Source: Salvator merianae
Lineage: Eukaryota > Chordata > Lepidosauria > Squamata > Teiidae
Length of the DNA stretch: 64,000 nucleotides
Assembly: GCA_003586115.2 (NCBI GenBank)
Contig: QVOM02000119.1
Coordinates: 45,558,742 to 45,622,741 of the forward strand
Reading direction: 5' to 3'
A model generated the notes under the pieces. The model saw only the letters and a program-made list of their open reading frames with translations, did no database searches and was not told the DNA's origin. Each line of letters begins with the position of its first letter. The stretch's first letter is position 1. Positions 25,401 through 33,000 of this stretch are shown here, piece by piece. The position numbers and the translations under genes were made by a program.

Positions 25401-25735
25401 AGAACGGAATACTTTTTCTTCATTAGTATTTATGAAGAGGCAGACGTTTGGAAAACTAAAACCAATGGCACACAAGTGGGAACAGCACCTCCTGTTTCCC
25501 AAAAGAGGAATTAAGGGCACCTATAGCTCCTAGTTCCCTTATTTCTTCCACTCTGCTAATAGCCTCCGCAGAAACTGTCTCCAGTTAGGGAAAAACAAAT
25601 GCGCTTCCTTGCCGCGGTGTGTCAACCGTTCAGGCCCTGAAAGCAGCAACCTGCCCTTTCCTGCCTCAGTCAGGGTCTCAAGGCCACACTCGCCACGTAT
25701 CGAGCCCACCCCGCGGCAGGCCCCCTCGGCTCACC
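1321..25735 (-). CDS. SCYL2: SCYL2 gene, 3'-truncated by window edge (gene-level entry)
   Basis: SCYL2 (CVAK104) is a catalytically poor kinase-like protein that binds clathrin and adaptors and acts in endosome/trans-Golgi traffic. Sixteen coding exons read from the minus strand join in phase to 713 codons; the human protein is about 929 residues, so roughly 215 C-terminal residues (the clathrin/adaptor-binding tail) lie left of the window. The order is an N-terminal segment beginning MESMLNKLKSTVTK, a pseudokinase domain (about residues 32-325), a HEAT-like helical region (about 330-590), then a Gln/Lys-rich coiled coil (LEEKQKLAKEQEQ, exon at 1321). Kinase motifs are degenerate: HGN replaces HRD (VHGNLTPEN), GFD replaces DFG (IMGFDFC), while APE (YLAPEY) is kept. 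The start at 20248 is the family Met and lies 20 nt inside its exon, so the 5' leader must be spliced from an upstream non-coding exon, probably ending at 25735. Identification is near certain; exon borders were read by eye. Confidence 0.97.
1681..1711. repeat. (TC)n microsatellite
   Basis: An uninterrupted run of TC dinucleotides followed by a C-rich tail, within an SCYL2 intron. Confidence 0.95.
3265..3354 (-). CDS. SCYL2: SCYL2 coding exon
   Basis: It encodes residues 644-673: IDRVFTNLATDILTSGSDCK, ENGVLINQRK. Splices are TAACAG|ATTGAC and AAAG|GTAAGC, phase 0. Confidence 0.94.
3464..3530 (-). CDS. SCYL2: SCYL2 coding exon (short)
   Basis: It encodes about residues 621-643: SLDITNQVSAAEETKVNNTG, NQ. 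Splices are TTCCAG|GTCTTT and CAA|GTAAGA. This linker is less conserved than the flanking exons, but frame and borders fit exactly. Confidence 0.92.
4803..4823. repeat. Short (GATA)n microsatellite
   Basis: About five GATA/GGTA units in a row in an AT-rich intron stretch. Confidence 0.7.
4826..4895 (+). repeat. Copy of the interspersed unit also present at 6088-6155
   Basis: The segment CATGTTTCTGGGTGTGAATG, followed by CATGCGCCTATGCGGTCATA and TGACTGTG, matches the element near 6088-6155 with scattered differences. It is a dispersed repeat of unknown family, truncated here. Confidence 0.6.
5479..5579 (-). CDS. SCYL2: SCYL2 coding exon, coiled-coil start
   Basis: It encodes about residues 588-621: FNSFISVIKEMLCKLETEHK, TKLEQIHIMQEQQK. 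Splices are TTCTAG|TTTAAT and CAAAA|GTAAGT, ending two bases into a Lys codon. Confidence 0.95.
5968..5984. repeat. (CA)n microsatellite
   Basis: An (AC)8-type run at the left flank of the repeat element at 6088-6372. Confidence 0.85.
6088..6372. mobile_element. Hairpin-rich interspersed element, unknown family
   Basis: It opens with the unit shared with 4826-4895 (ACACGTTTCTGGGTGCGAAT) and ends in three consecutive hairpins: an imperfect one at about 6245-6281, a 33-bp palindrome at 6301-6333 with arms CCACGCAGTGTGG/CCACACTGCGTGG, and a stem at 6345-6372 with arms GTGGAATGTT/AACATTCCAC. It is CpG-richer than its surroundings and lies in the intron between the exons at 5479 and 7534. Confidence 0.6.
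7150..7448 (+). mobile_element. L2 LINE 3' end
   Basis: The translated remnant resembles the L2 ORF2 C-terminus (VPSLWNALPS-like, then EAHADTYNL). The typical L2 tail follows: GTAAACCACTTTGAATTTTT, then TAAATAAATAAATAA. It is opposite in orientation to SCYL2, in the intron just 3' of the exon at 7534-7652. Confidence 0.75.
7534..7652 (-). CDS. SCYL2: SCYL2 coding exon, HEAT-like repeat
   Basis: It encodes residues 548-587: GIYKCTFSHKKLGITKEQLA, GKVLPHLIPLCIENNLNLNQ. Splices are GACAG|GAATTT and CAG|GTAAGA; the first Gly codon is split across the junction. Confidence 0.97.
8002..8134 (-). CDS. SCYL2: SCYL2 coding exon, HEAT-like repeat
   Basis: It encodes residues 504-547 plus one base: VRVNSLVCLGKILEYLDKWF, VLDDILPFL, PSKEPAVLMGIL. 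Splices are ACTAG|GTACG and CTAG|GTAACA. Confidence 0.97.
9088..10765 (+). mobile_element. L1 LINE fragment: ORF2 C-terminal part and 3' UTR, decayed
   Basis: Plus-strand translations, broken by stops and frameshifts, follow the C-terminal third of a squamate L1 ORF2: a VKYLGIQLVK-like start, NYNKLWKEIKEIIKG-like, then GGWAISKLETYYNIFQLQRL (9361-9552), WINREGQVLHNRILNRLRTR (9621-9830), and a Cys-rich tail (CWKCKKRGTYIHLW-like, near 10116-10165). The strand is very A-rich, as in L1 sense strands. A G-rich stretch near 10585 and an AATAAAATTAATAAAA-type tail follow. It lies inside an SCYL2 intron, opposite to the gene. It is not functional. Confidence 0.75.
11689..11802 (-). CDS. SCYL2: SCYL2 coding exon, HEAT-like repeat
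   Basis: It encodes residues 466-503: ELCLNIIPTFANLIDYPSMK, NSLIPRIKNACLQTSSLA. Splices are TTTGCAG|GAACTC and GCT|GTAAGT, phase 0. Confidence 0.97.
12430..12512 (-). mobile_element. L2 LINE 3' tail fragment
   Basis: TATTTATTTTATTTAAGAAT, then ATCCTGCCCTTCATCTGAAC and GGGTGGGTTACAAT, read as the reverse complement of an L2 3' end. Confidence 0.6.
12872..12994 (-). CDS. SCYL2: SCYL2 coding exon, HEAT-like repeat
   Basis: It encodes residues 425-465: ILLIFLQKMDLLLTKTPPDE, IKNSVLPMVYRALEAPSIQI, Q. Splices are AAACAG|ATTCTG and CAG|GTTTGG (a weaker donor), phase 0. Confidence 0.95.
14189..14365 (-). CDS. SCYL2: SCYL2 coding exon, HEAT-like repeat
   Basis: It encodes residues 366-424: RVIVQRILPCLTSEFVNPDM, VPFVLPNVLLIAEECSKEEY, VKLILPDLSPVFKQQEPIQ. 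Splices are TTACAG|CGTG and CAG|GTATAC, phase 0. Confidence 0.97.
14857..14982 (-). CDS. SCYL2: SCYL2 coding exon, start of HEAT-like region
   Basis: It encodes residues 324-365: IPFFDDVGAMTLQYFDSLFQ, RDNLQKSQFFKG, LPKVLPKLPK. Splices are TTTTTAG|ATACC and AAG|GTAAGA, phase 0. Confidence 0.97.
15424..15540 (-). CDS. SCYL2: SCYL2 coding exon, end of pseudokinase domain
   Basis: It encodes residues 285-323: LSRLGSNNLQNIPEEVREHV, then KLLLNV and RPDADQMTK. Splices are TATATAG|CTTAG and AAAG|GTGAGG, phase 0. Confidence 0.96.
16305..16526 (-). CDS. SCYL2: SCYL2 coding exon, APE region and C-lobe
   Basis: It encodes residues 211-284: PKFSCKEWDPNLP, CLPNPEYLAPEYILSVSCET, SDMYSLGAIMYAVFNNGKP and QDIYKSFSRQLDQ. 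Splices are TTTTAG|CCAAAA and CAG|GTATGT, both in phase 0. Confidence 0.97.
16811..16960 (-). CDS. SCYL2: SCYL2 coding exon, degenerate catalytic loop
   Basis: It encodes residues 161-210: VSEGLSFLHSSVKMVHGNLT, PENIILNKSGAWKIMGFDF and NPSEQE. The HRD triad is HGN and the DFG triad is GFD, as expected for this pseudokinase family. Splices are CCTAG|GTTTC and GAG|GTAACA. Confidence 0.97.
17498..17642 (-). CDS. SCYL2: SCYL2 coding exon, pseudokinase hinge
   Basis: It encodes about residues 112-160: DCLAFCTEPVCASLANVLGN, then LYDVETKYGLLQ. Splices are TTCTAG|GGAC and CAG|GTATGT. It completes the Arg codon from the previous exon. Confidence 0.96.
17740..17990. other. GC-richer unclassified block in an SCYL2 intron
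   Basis: About 250 bp with several CpGs, clearly richer in GC than the intron around it. No reading frame, known repeat or RNA gene was recognised. Confidence 0.3.
18493..18650 (-). CDS. SCYL2: SCYL2 coding exon, pseudokinase N-lobe
   Basis: It encodes about residues 60-112: EVAVFVFDKK (the beta-3-like strand), KYQKFEKDQ and LRHPRLLTVQHPLEESR. Splices are AAAAG|GAAGTG and TCTCG|GTAAGT; it ends after two bases of an Arg codon. Confidence 0.96.
20072..20268 (-). CDS. SCYL2: SCYL2 exon with start codon (coding 20072-20248)
   Basis: It encodes residues 1-59, MESMLNKLKS to the end of the glycine-loop-like region (IASGGNG, then NGTKKSTKQ). The acceptor TGTAG precedes 20268 and the donor is CAG|GTAAAG. 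The first 20 bases are leader. Phase 0 at the 3' end. Confidence 0.97.
20841..21569 (-). pseudogene. Unclassified 240-codon frame with one internal stop
   Basis: On the minus strand a frame opening MGNTLPSLHNGKDSEEKL runs to 20841 in one frame with a single stop (near 21249) between ...VIYQRDVT and ELNVAASPSNTASTLG. It holds a Cys cluster (RCPPCSYVGCGVE). That is long for an AT-rich intron, suggesting a decayed coding sequence, perhaps part of a transposon ORF or retrocopy. It has the same orientation as SCYL2 and lies between the inferred first exon and the start-codon exon. No family was recognised. Confidence 0.3.
21845..21966 (+). mobile_element. L2 LINE 3' end fragment
   Basis: GCTTTATAACCCACCTTGGG, then a GTGAGTTAAAAAC-type tail and a short AATAAATAAA run, resemble the L2 3' terminus, diverged. 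Confidence 0.45.
23190..23446 (+). mobile_element. tRNA-derived SINE with L2-like tail and (CAAT)n
   Basis: The body (TTGCTATAAAGCTCACTGGA, CTGTGGGCTAGTCATTGCCT, GAGGATAAAATGGATGGGAA) matches the well-known squamate SINE layout. An L2-like tail follows (CAAACCACCCTGGGAAGGGT), ending in ATCAATCAATCAATCAATCA. It lies in the SCYL2 upstream intron. Confidence 0.65.
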
Positions 25736-26070
25736 TCCACCTGAAGAGAAAGTGACGCCCCTCTGTGAGGCGTGGCTGGTCGGTACCGAAGCTACTCCTT
25801 CGGTTTTTGACTACTACGCCATGGCGGCCACCTCAACACAACCTAGCCTGACCAGTTCGACTCTTTTTCGCCGCCGCCGCCGCTTCCGTCGCTGTCACTG
25901 TGGGAGAGAATACAACAGGACACGACGGGACGGACCTAAAGCCGGAAGTCGTGCTAAAGGAAACTCCGCCCCACTGCCTTGCTCCGCCCGCTGCTGGCAG
26001 GGGTTTCCGGTTTCCGGTCGTCGACGCCGGCGAGACGACGAGTACGGCGACAAACGCAGACAGATTCATT
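25590..26070. promoter_or_regulatory. CpG-rich promoter block of SCYL2
   Basis: This is a dense CpG block in otherwise AT-rich DNA. Visible motifs include a (CCG)n run near 25870, an ACTTCCGG/CCGGAAGT ETS-type site near 25940, GC boxes (CCGCCC) near 25970-25990, and a paired TTTCCGG near 26006-26016. No TATA box is seen. It sits immediately upstream of the inferred non-coding exon. In human the same island also serves the divergent gene DEPDC4; no plus-strand coding exon was recognised beside it here. Confidence 0.75.
25736..25900 (-). other. SCYL2: SCYL2 probable non-coding first exon (5' UTR), upstream limit approximate
   Basis: The coding start sits in an exon whose acceptor is at 20269-20270, so the transcript must begin further upstream. 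The only CpG-rich block upstream is here. The best minus-strand donor is GAG|GTGAGC, which puts the last exon base at 25735; an alternative donor, CAG|GTGGAG, lies a few bases upstream. The transcription start is not determinable from sequence and is placed loosely near the ETS-like and GC-box motifs. Confidence 0.45.
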
Positions 26071-27123
26071 GCTGCAGGCAGCAACTCGTCAGATGTGTCT
26101 GTGGCCTGAAGAAAGCGTCGGATTTATCTCGGTTTTTGAGGGGATTCCTGGGCAGAATTGCCTTCTGAAAGAAAAGAGTCTCCGTAAGGAAGGAAGTGTC
26201 TCTGTAAAGAAAGGGTCTTCTCTCGCGAGATTATGGGAGCTTTCACCTATAGGGGAATAAGAAAAGAGCTAATTTAGGGTTAGTGTCGCGGGACGATAGA
26301 ATAGGCTTCCCAGATTATTGTTTTGGTGGAGTAATAATGCGCATAAATAGCGAACATATCTAGTGTCTTCAGAAATAATCTAAATTTTACATTCATTTTA
26401 TCTGGTCAAGTAGTATGATACCATTTTTTCAGATAAAAATTATCTGTGGAGAACTGAGAAAGGATGCTTCTGAACTGAGGGAAGAAATGTAGTAAAGTAA
26501 ATTCGGTTTCAGTGCTGTTGCCACTCCTTATTTGTACCCCTCCTTGTGTGTTGATTTTGAGTAAATCAGGACTCTTCATTTTCATTGAATTCAGTTAGTC
26601 TCTCTTGATGGAAGTTAAAAAAGGAAAGCTACCTGAATTCACATAGCCACGTTTTAACTACCCTAACCCATATCTGCCATGAAGCTCAATGTTGTTTTTC
26701 TGGATTGGCATGAATTTGTGACCTGCAACACATCACTTTATTGAGTGAAATGCCATGCATCGAAACAGTAGAAAGAATACCTTGTACCTTTGACACACAA
26801 AACCATTCACAGAACCTGCTGTCTGAATCTCCCCCCACCTTTTTTCATTGTAGAAAGACAAGTGAGAAAATAGCTTCTGGGGCAAAAAGAAGCTCCCAGA
26901 ATACTTTGGTGTTTATAAGGAAAACTCTGGAACCATGTAAAGGAAGGATCCCACAAATTTCGTTACATAAGCCAAATCATATGTTGTACTAAGAAACCAC
27001 GGATAAGAAGGGATAATTGTACTGAATATGTGAAGTGTACACATTCACACATACATAGAGTTAAGCTGGATTACTAGCTGGTTGGTAGCAATACCTTTGT
27101 TAAGGCTAAAGAGTCATGACAAT

Positions 27124-27304
27124 GGCCCTTTCTGCACTTGACCTTATTGTGGATTATATTCCAGAATAGGGACCTGCTATGCACATGCTAGTGCAAACTA
27201 TGGAAAGGTCTTGCCCAGGGTCTACCATAGTCTGCATTAGCATGCAGATGGCAGGTCCCTGTTCTGAGATATAATCTGGAATAGGTCCAAGTGCAGAAAG
27301 GGCC
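27124..27304. mobile_element. Short TIR element (181 bp), family A copy 1
   Basis: It has perfect 17-bp terminal inverted repeats, GGCCCTTTCTGCACTTG at the left and CAAGTGCAGAAAGGGCC at the right, and further inverted homology inside (GGGACCTGCTATGCACATGC against GCATGCAGATGGCAGGTCCC). It is flanked on both sides by AAT, a likely 3-bp target duplication. It is non-coding, hence a MITE. A second copy is at 35513-35695. Confidence 0.85.
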
Positions 27305-28017
27305 AATATGTCAACTTTTTGTGATCTCCAGAACTCATCAGGTAATGATGAGGTGGAAAACTAAAAAAGTAGCATTATTAGGGTAGATATTGTGACCTTG
27401 ATGTCAGCTTTATTTTGTTTTATAGGCATAGTTCATTGTTTACATTGACACATGGAATAAAATAGCATGGAAGTCTAGTAATACCTTAAAGATTAACAGA
27501 GAGAAAGAAGTTGGTAGCATAATCTTTTGTAGGCTAAGCCTACTTCATCAAATGCATGGCATGAAAAAAATGTTTATGTAAGAACTGTGTGAACTAGTAA
27601 AATTGATTGGTACTGGGTTCAGGATAAACAGAAAACATGCTTAACATATAAGAAAGTAATTTTCTAAACCTTCTATTTATGTTTCCATTATCAACATTAT
27701 TTTACTGAATTTCATTTATATCCTTTACCTTGAGATGGTGAACTGCCTCTTCAGCAAAAGATATGCATAAAGCAGTGTATCTTCACCAACTACCTGAATA
27801 TATGATGCTGCTTGATGCATCTGGGTGCTGCCATAGAGTACATCCTCTCATGGATCCCTGCCTATTTAGCCTTTGAAGCTAGTAACGCTCCAAAGAAAGC
27901 TTCTGGCTCAGAATAACTTACAGTATTATCTGGAAACAAATGCCAGGCTTAACTATTAATGTTGCTTCACGATTTATAGTACTCACTTTTTAGGAAGTGT
28001 TTTCTCTGCTGCAAAAT

Positions 28018-28310
28018 TACAATATTTATTCATTTGTATTTTTAGCTTGCCCTGTACCCAAGATCTCAGGGTGGGTTACAGCAATAAAAACCAAAGATGT
28101 AAAATGAGCACACTAAAAACGACAGGGTCTGAAAGTGGGGAGGGGAAACTGTTTCCTTAGCTAAGGGGCAGGGTGAATAGGTGCATCTTCACTGCTCTCC
28201 TGAACATGTAAAGTGAAGGTGCCTGACCAGGGAGACTATTCCATAGTCTGGGGGCACCACTGAGAAGATCCTGTTCTGGGTGCCCACTCCCTTTTGCTAT
28301 TGAAGGTGGT
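28018..28310 (-). mobile_element. L2 LINE 3' end, antisense
   Basis: TTTATTCATTTGTATTTTTA, CCAAGATCTCAGGGTGGGTT and AATAAAAACCAAAGATGTAA, followed by CATAGTCTGGGGGCACCACT, form the reverse complement of a typical L2 3' region. A related copy is at 42093-42240. Confidence 0.75.
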
Positions 28311-28429
28311 GGCACAACCTCTCCTGCAGATCTATATTTTTATCTTATTGGCATATCAGTTATTTTTTATTGTCCTTTCACTGATGGCTGATCTGATCTT
28401 ACCCATCTATGTGTAATTCTTAGCCTGCC

Positions 28430-29030
28430 TCAATGTGTGCAAAGGCCTGTGCGAAGACTAGCAAAATGTGGCATAGCACAGCCAAAGTCAGAATGGGCTA
28501 TAATGCCATGCCAAGGAGCCCTGGGTAGAGGAGATTTGCTGTTTGACTCCCATAGCTATCCTCTCCACTGCTGGTCGCATGCCAATGAATATGGACATTG
28601 TTTCCCCTGGCTAGAGCAGACAACGGGAAACTGGGAAGCTTCCTGTGTGAGCTGCCACCACTGTAGCTGTCAGGGATAGATAGCACCACTTGAGACATGC
28701 CCCCCTGAGCTGGCATCTCCAGTGGTAGTTGGAATCAGTGCTGATGCAGCAGCTGGCAGGCGAACTGGAGGATCTCTTACTAGATGGCACCTTTGCCCTT
28801 CCTTTCCACTGCTTGCTATAATCCTAAGTGGCAGTGGTGCATCATTGTCCTGACTTGCAGTGCTGCCTGGCTGCCATGGTTTTCTACTTAGGCAGAAAGC
28901 AACAAGTGGGCTGCACCACCTGGTCATCCTTGTCCAAAGTTGACCTTTGGAAAGCCCACCCCAAGGCCTAGCAGCTTTGCTGGGCTTAACAACAAGGGGA
29001 AAATGTCCTGTGTTGTTCCGGGAAGTAGCT
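28430..29030. other. GC-richer unclassified intergenic stretch
   Basis: About 600 bp noticeably richer in GC than its flanks, with GCTGGCATCTCCAGTGGTAG- and GATGCAGCAGCTGGCAGGC-like text. No convincing gene, tandem unit or repeat family was recognised. Confidence 0.3.
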
Positions 29031-29564
29031 GCTATACTTGAAAAGCTTTAAGGTTGTAGAGTATTACCATGTCTATACAAATCTGTGGCACAGTCGCATT
29101 TGAAGTCCTATACTAAATGCACTGTCAAAATGATCATGTCCTATGATGTGCACTATCTTAAATGGAAAGAGAAACCAGTACTGTGCATGTCTTCAAACAC
29201 ATTTCACACATAGATTCTATGATCCATCAAAATGTGCAATTTTTAATGGCAACTTTTGCAATGCTGTCCACAGAAAAAGCTCTGAAGAGTTTTCTAATAA
29301 AAATGTACTGTTTGAAGTGCTCCTCTTCATGTTTGGCCTTCAATATCCATTGTTGCTCTCATCTCTTGTTACAAAAGACACTTTTGCTTAAATCATATTT
29401 AAGTACAATCCTCCATAAGGACAGACTAAGAAGATCATAGAACCTGACTAATTTATCAGAGTGATTTCCTACATTTCTTGTTCAGTATTTACTACATGAT
29501 CAACCATCCATCTGTATCATTATTAAAAGCAGCATGTAATGAATATATATTTCATACACACGTT

Positions 29565-29908
29565 TGCTTTGCAACTAGATAACTTTATTAATATAACTGT
29601 TAGCTATTTATTTTTAATGCAGATTTCAAATTTACCAACATTTCAGTTGCAAGGAATAATAAAAAAACAGTATTTACATATTCTGCAGGAATTCAGAGAT
29701 AAGGGCAGCAGACTGAAGCATGTCTGGAAATCCTGTTTTGATCTCTCGGAAGTGTGCTTTGGTCTGCTAACTTGCAGATCCCAATCCATGGGCCTCTGCT
29801 GAGTGATAAATACAATCCTAAGAAATCTAGAACATGGCTCCAAATTAGTAAGTCCTGCAAGCTAATATGTACAATGTGAAGTCCATATTAATATATACAA
29901 TTGTCTAC
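29565..29908 (-). other. ACTR6: ACTR6 3' UTR with candidate poly(A) signals
   Basis: Downstream of the stop, minus-strand AATAAA hexamers occur at 29607-29612 and 29584-29589. The true cleavage site is not determinable from the sequence alone. Confidence 0.5.
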
Positions 29909-30038
29909 TTAAATATCAAATTTTTCTTCACAGATACTATGCCCATTTTCTTCATAGTCTTCTCTTGTTACTACCATATCTTCAAAATCATCGTTCTCAG
30001 AAATCAGCTTTCCACCTTCCCATGAATAACTAATAGGG
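29909..30038 (-). CDS. ACTR6: ACTR6 coding exon 11 with stop codon
   Basis: It encodes PISYSWEGGKLISENDDFED, MVVTREDYEENGHSICEEKF, DI and TAA (29911-29909). The acceptor is TTTTCAG|CCCTAT. Confidence 0.97.
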
Positions 30039-33000
30039 CTGAAAAGCAATTAAAAAAACTATTAATTAAATAAATTGTAAAACAGCTTCAGTAATAATAG
30101 TAAATAAGCCCCCCTCTGTACATATTCAAGAGTGATATTTTTAACGTTATATCACAATCTGATTAAACAAAAAACAATGTCAGAACAGCTGATTCTGGAG
30201 AAGCCATAAATCTCCATTCCCCTTAGGAGAAGGCTAAAACAGTCTCCCAAAAGATAAGCAACATCTACTGTAGGATTCCACTTTGATAACAAGCAATATG
30301 CAAGATCCCTGGACTCCAGTCTGACTAAGAGAAAGCAGACACTAGAACAGCCCAGTAATTACCACATTTAAATTGAGTTTCCATCTGAAGAGACATCATG
30401 CCACTTTTGCTTCTCTGACCTTCCAAGAAATGATTTTTCAAGACTGGATCATGCTGTATTGATTTAGCTAATGTACATCTCAATAAAAACTCATCTTTTG
30501 CTTAAGAATCTTGTGTGAATGTGTAAAGTTTGGATACAACCATAAGAATGCATCGAAGTCAAGAGTTAATATATCCTCTTTTCACCACATGTTATGATCT
30601 TACATGGTATGAGAATAATGTTGATTGATGGAGCATTTCAAATCTTGTACTGTCAGGGCATTCAGAAAATCTGTAATAGTGATGTCAGGTCTCTGTTGTG
30701 GCCACAATGATGATGCCCCAGTAGTGGCTATATCCCACATGCTCCCTATCAGTACTACAGCTTCTGCCAAAAGCCCATTGCCAATTGATGGGAAAGAGAG
30801 CAGGGAAAACACAGCAGTGTATGTTGTCCTATACTGAAGCCCTATTAACAGTTTTTATATACTGAAGCAGTTTTTATACTGAAGCCATATTAGCAGTTTT
30901 TTGTCCTATACAGAAGTCCTATTAGCAGCTGGCCTCAAGCACAAGCTGGACATTTTTTGGATGTAATAGAGCCTCCTCTAGCTGTACTTGGGAAGAGGTA
31001 ACAGTACCTGTACAGTAGTTCCATTTCTAATTGAAAGATTACTTACTTCTCAGGCAGAACAACAGAGACATCATAATCTGTTGGAGTGAGACATCGGACA
31101 TTAGAATAAACACGATCTCTGAAACCAGGGAAGAGTGTGTTTCCTCCTGTCAAAACTATATTCTTGAAGAAATGAGGCTGCATTTCTGTAGAGAAAGATA
31201 TAGACATCTCAGTATCCTACAATAACTTATTTGACTTTGTATGAAGCTTGCTTGGAAAAAAAGCATTTTGATTAGGGTGCCAAAATGGGTTATAAACCTA
31301 AATGATACAATAAAGCAAACTGGTACTTCTAGTACTTCTGTACGTAACAGTGGAGTGTTAAAGCAGTGGTCCCAATGCAGTTTTGAAGCATTTAAACTAT
31401 CTCCATTGAGAATACCTTCTGGCAAGTTCTGAATAGAATAAACAATTGCTTCAGGAATTCCCATTTCTTGAATACCGATGTCAGAAGGATGGAAGAGTAT
31501 TTCTGGAACAGCAAATCGCTCATTTGTAAGTCGAAGTATTTGTTCACCAGTCTTATATTTTCCACTTAATACCATTTCTTCTCTTGGCTGAGTGAAACAA
31601 ATAAGAACTATAAGCACAAATGATACTATTTTAACAATTATAGTTATTCAGTTGTCTTATCTGTAGCATTCTATATACTGTATAAATGTATCACTAGACT
31701 ATGTACTTGTGTTTTTTGAATAACACTCCAGCATGTAAGGTAAGCTGCTTTTAAAATGGAGCACTTAGTCAAATAAGGATGTATTAAGCTCTGAGTTAAC
31801 ATTCAATAGTGTCATTCAACTAATGGAAGCTTTCTGTCAGCAGAATGAAGAGGAGGAAGAACATTATCATTTATGTGAAGGTGTGTCTGGAAGGCAAGCA
31901 GCCAAATCTACAGCTGGGTTTTCCTTCCTAGTCAAGGCAATAAACAGCAGATTGCACCACTAAAGCCTCAGCTTGTCACAAGAAGCTAAGTCCCGACAAG
32001 GAAGAGATCAGCCACAAAAAAAAAAAAAAGGTTAAGAAGAGAAAATCCTCCCTGAAACAGTAGTGGAAAATTGCCTCAAGAGGCAAAAAAAGAGTGGAAA
32101 ATTATTTGGCTACTGACAATGTTCCTTTTTTGGAAGGTAAATGACCAAATCTGCATCCAGGATGAACTAAAGTCAGCCCAGAATCCAGAGGAGGACTACC
32201 AAAAGGCATATATTATCTGTCAGAAACAATCTTACCATTAGTCTACCACCTGATGCAGCACACGCTTAACAAGCGCCATCTGAATCTATCCAGAAAATAT
32301 GGATGGGACTTTCCACACGGCTGCCTTACAGATGTCTTAAATGGAGGTTGCAGACAGAAAGGCTACAAGAGTTGAAGCTGAGTGAGCTAGGGTTGTCTCT
32401 ATAGGTACCTTGCCTTGAGCCTTGTATGCAGACAAAACACAGACTTTGATCCAGGAGGCAACGACTTTAAGTTTTCTAGCTCAAGGAAACTGGTCCCAAG
32501 GAAACAAACAAGGTCCCAGAAGAGCAAAACTCCTGAGTTCTGGCTAAATAATCCTCTAGGGATGTATGGACATCCAAACAGTGCCACATATGTCCTAGTC
32601 TGATCTGTAGTTTGGTTTAAAAAGGTGAGTGCCAAATCAATTTGGGTCAATAAAGGGAATCCATTTTGTAGGATTATAGAATCTGGTGTGAATGCACAAT
32701 ATGGCTTAGAAAAGGAGATTGGTGTCAATTTGGAGATTCTTTTGACAGATGTCATAGCTACAAGGAACGATAGCTATGTGACCAGGTAATTCAGAGGGAT
32801 CTCTCTGATAAGTGAGAGACATGAGCACTAAATTCAACTTCCAAGATGAAAAATGGTAGATAACCAGCACCAAGGGGCTGGGATGTGGCATATGTGCTGA
32901 TGTGGCATGCAGCTTGACCCTGAACAGCTTGAATTAGAGGCTGAAGGAAAGGAGAGTGGGAAAAGGCCATGAGCAATGCAGGTAGAAACCACTCTGGGGC

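Larger units (their letters stand above)
20270..25734 (-). other. SCYL2: SCYL2 upstream intron (5.5 kb)
   Basis: This intron separates the inferred non-coding exon from the start-codon exon. It holds the unclassified frame at 20841-21569, the L2 tail at 21845, and the SINE at 23190. Nothing supportable was seen in 23447-25589. Confidence 0.5.
26071..29560. other. Intergenic region SCYL2-ACTR6, no gene recognised
   Basis: About 3.5 kb. It contains the inverted-repeat element at 27124-27304, an antisense L2 end at about 28018-28310, and a GC-richer unclassified stretch at about 28430-29030. Both strands were scanned for DEP-domain coding sequence, because DEPDC4 lies here in human, and none was seen. 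The plus-strand frame at 26741-26992 resembles no known protein. Confidence 0.6.

Noticed and set aside
25752..26168. 138-codon plus-strand frame in the SCYL2 CpG block, considered as DEPDC4 exon 1
   Set aside because: The translation is Arg-rich low complexity from (CCG)n and does not match a DEPDC4 N-terminus; no downstream DEP exon follows.
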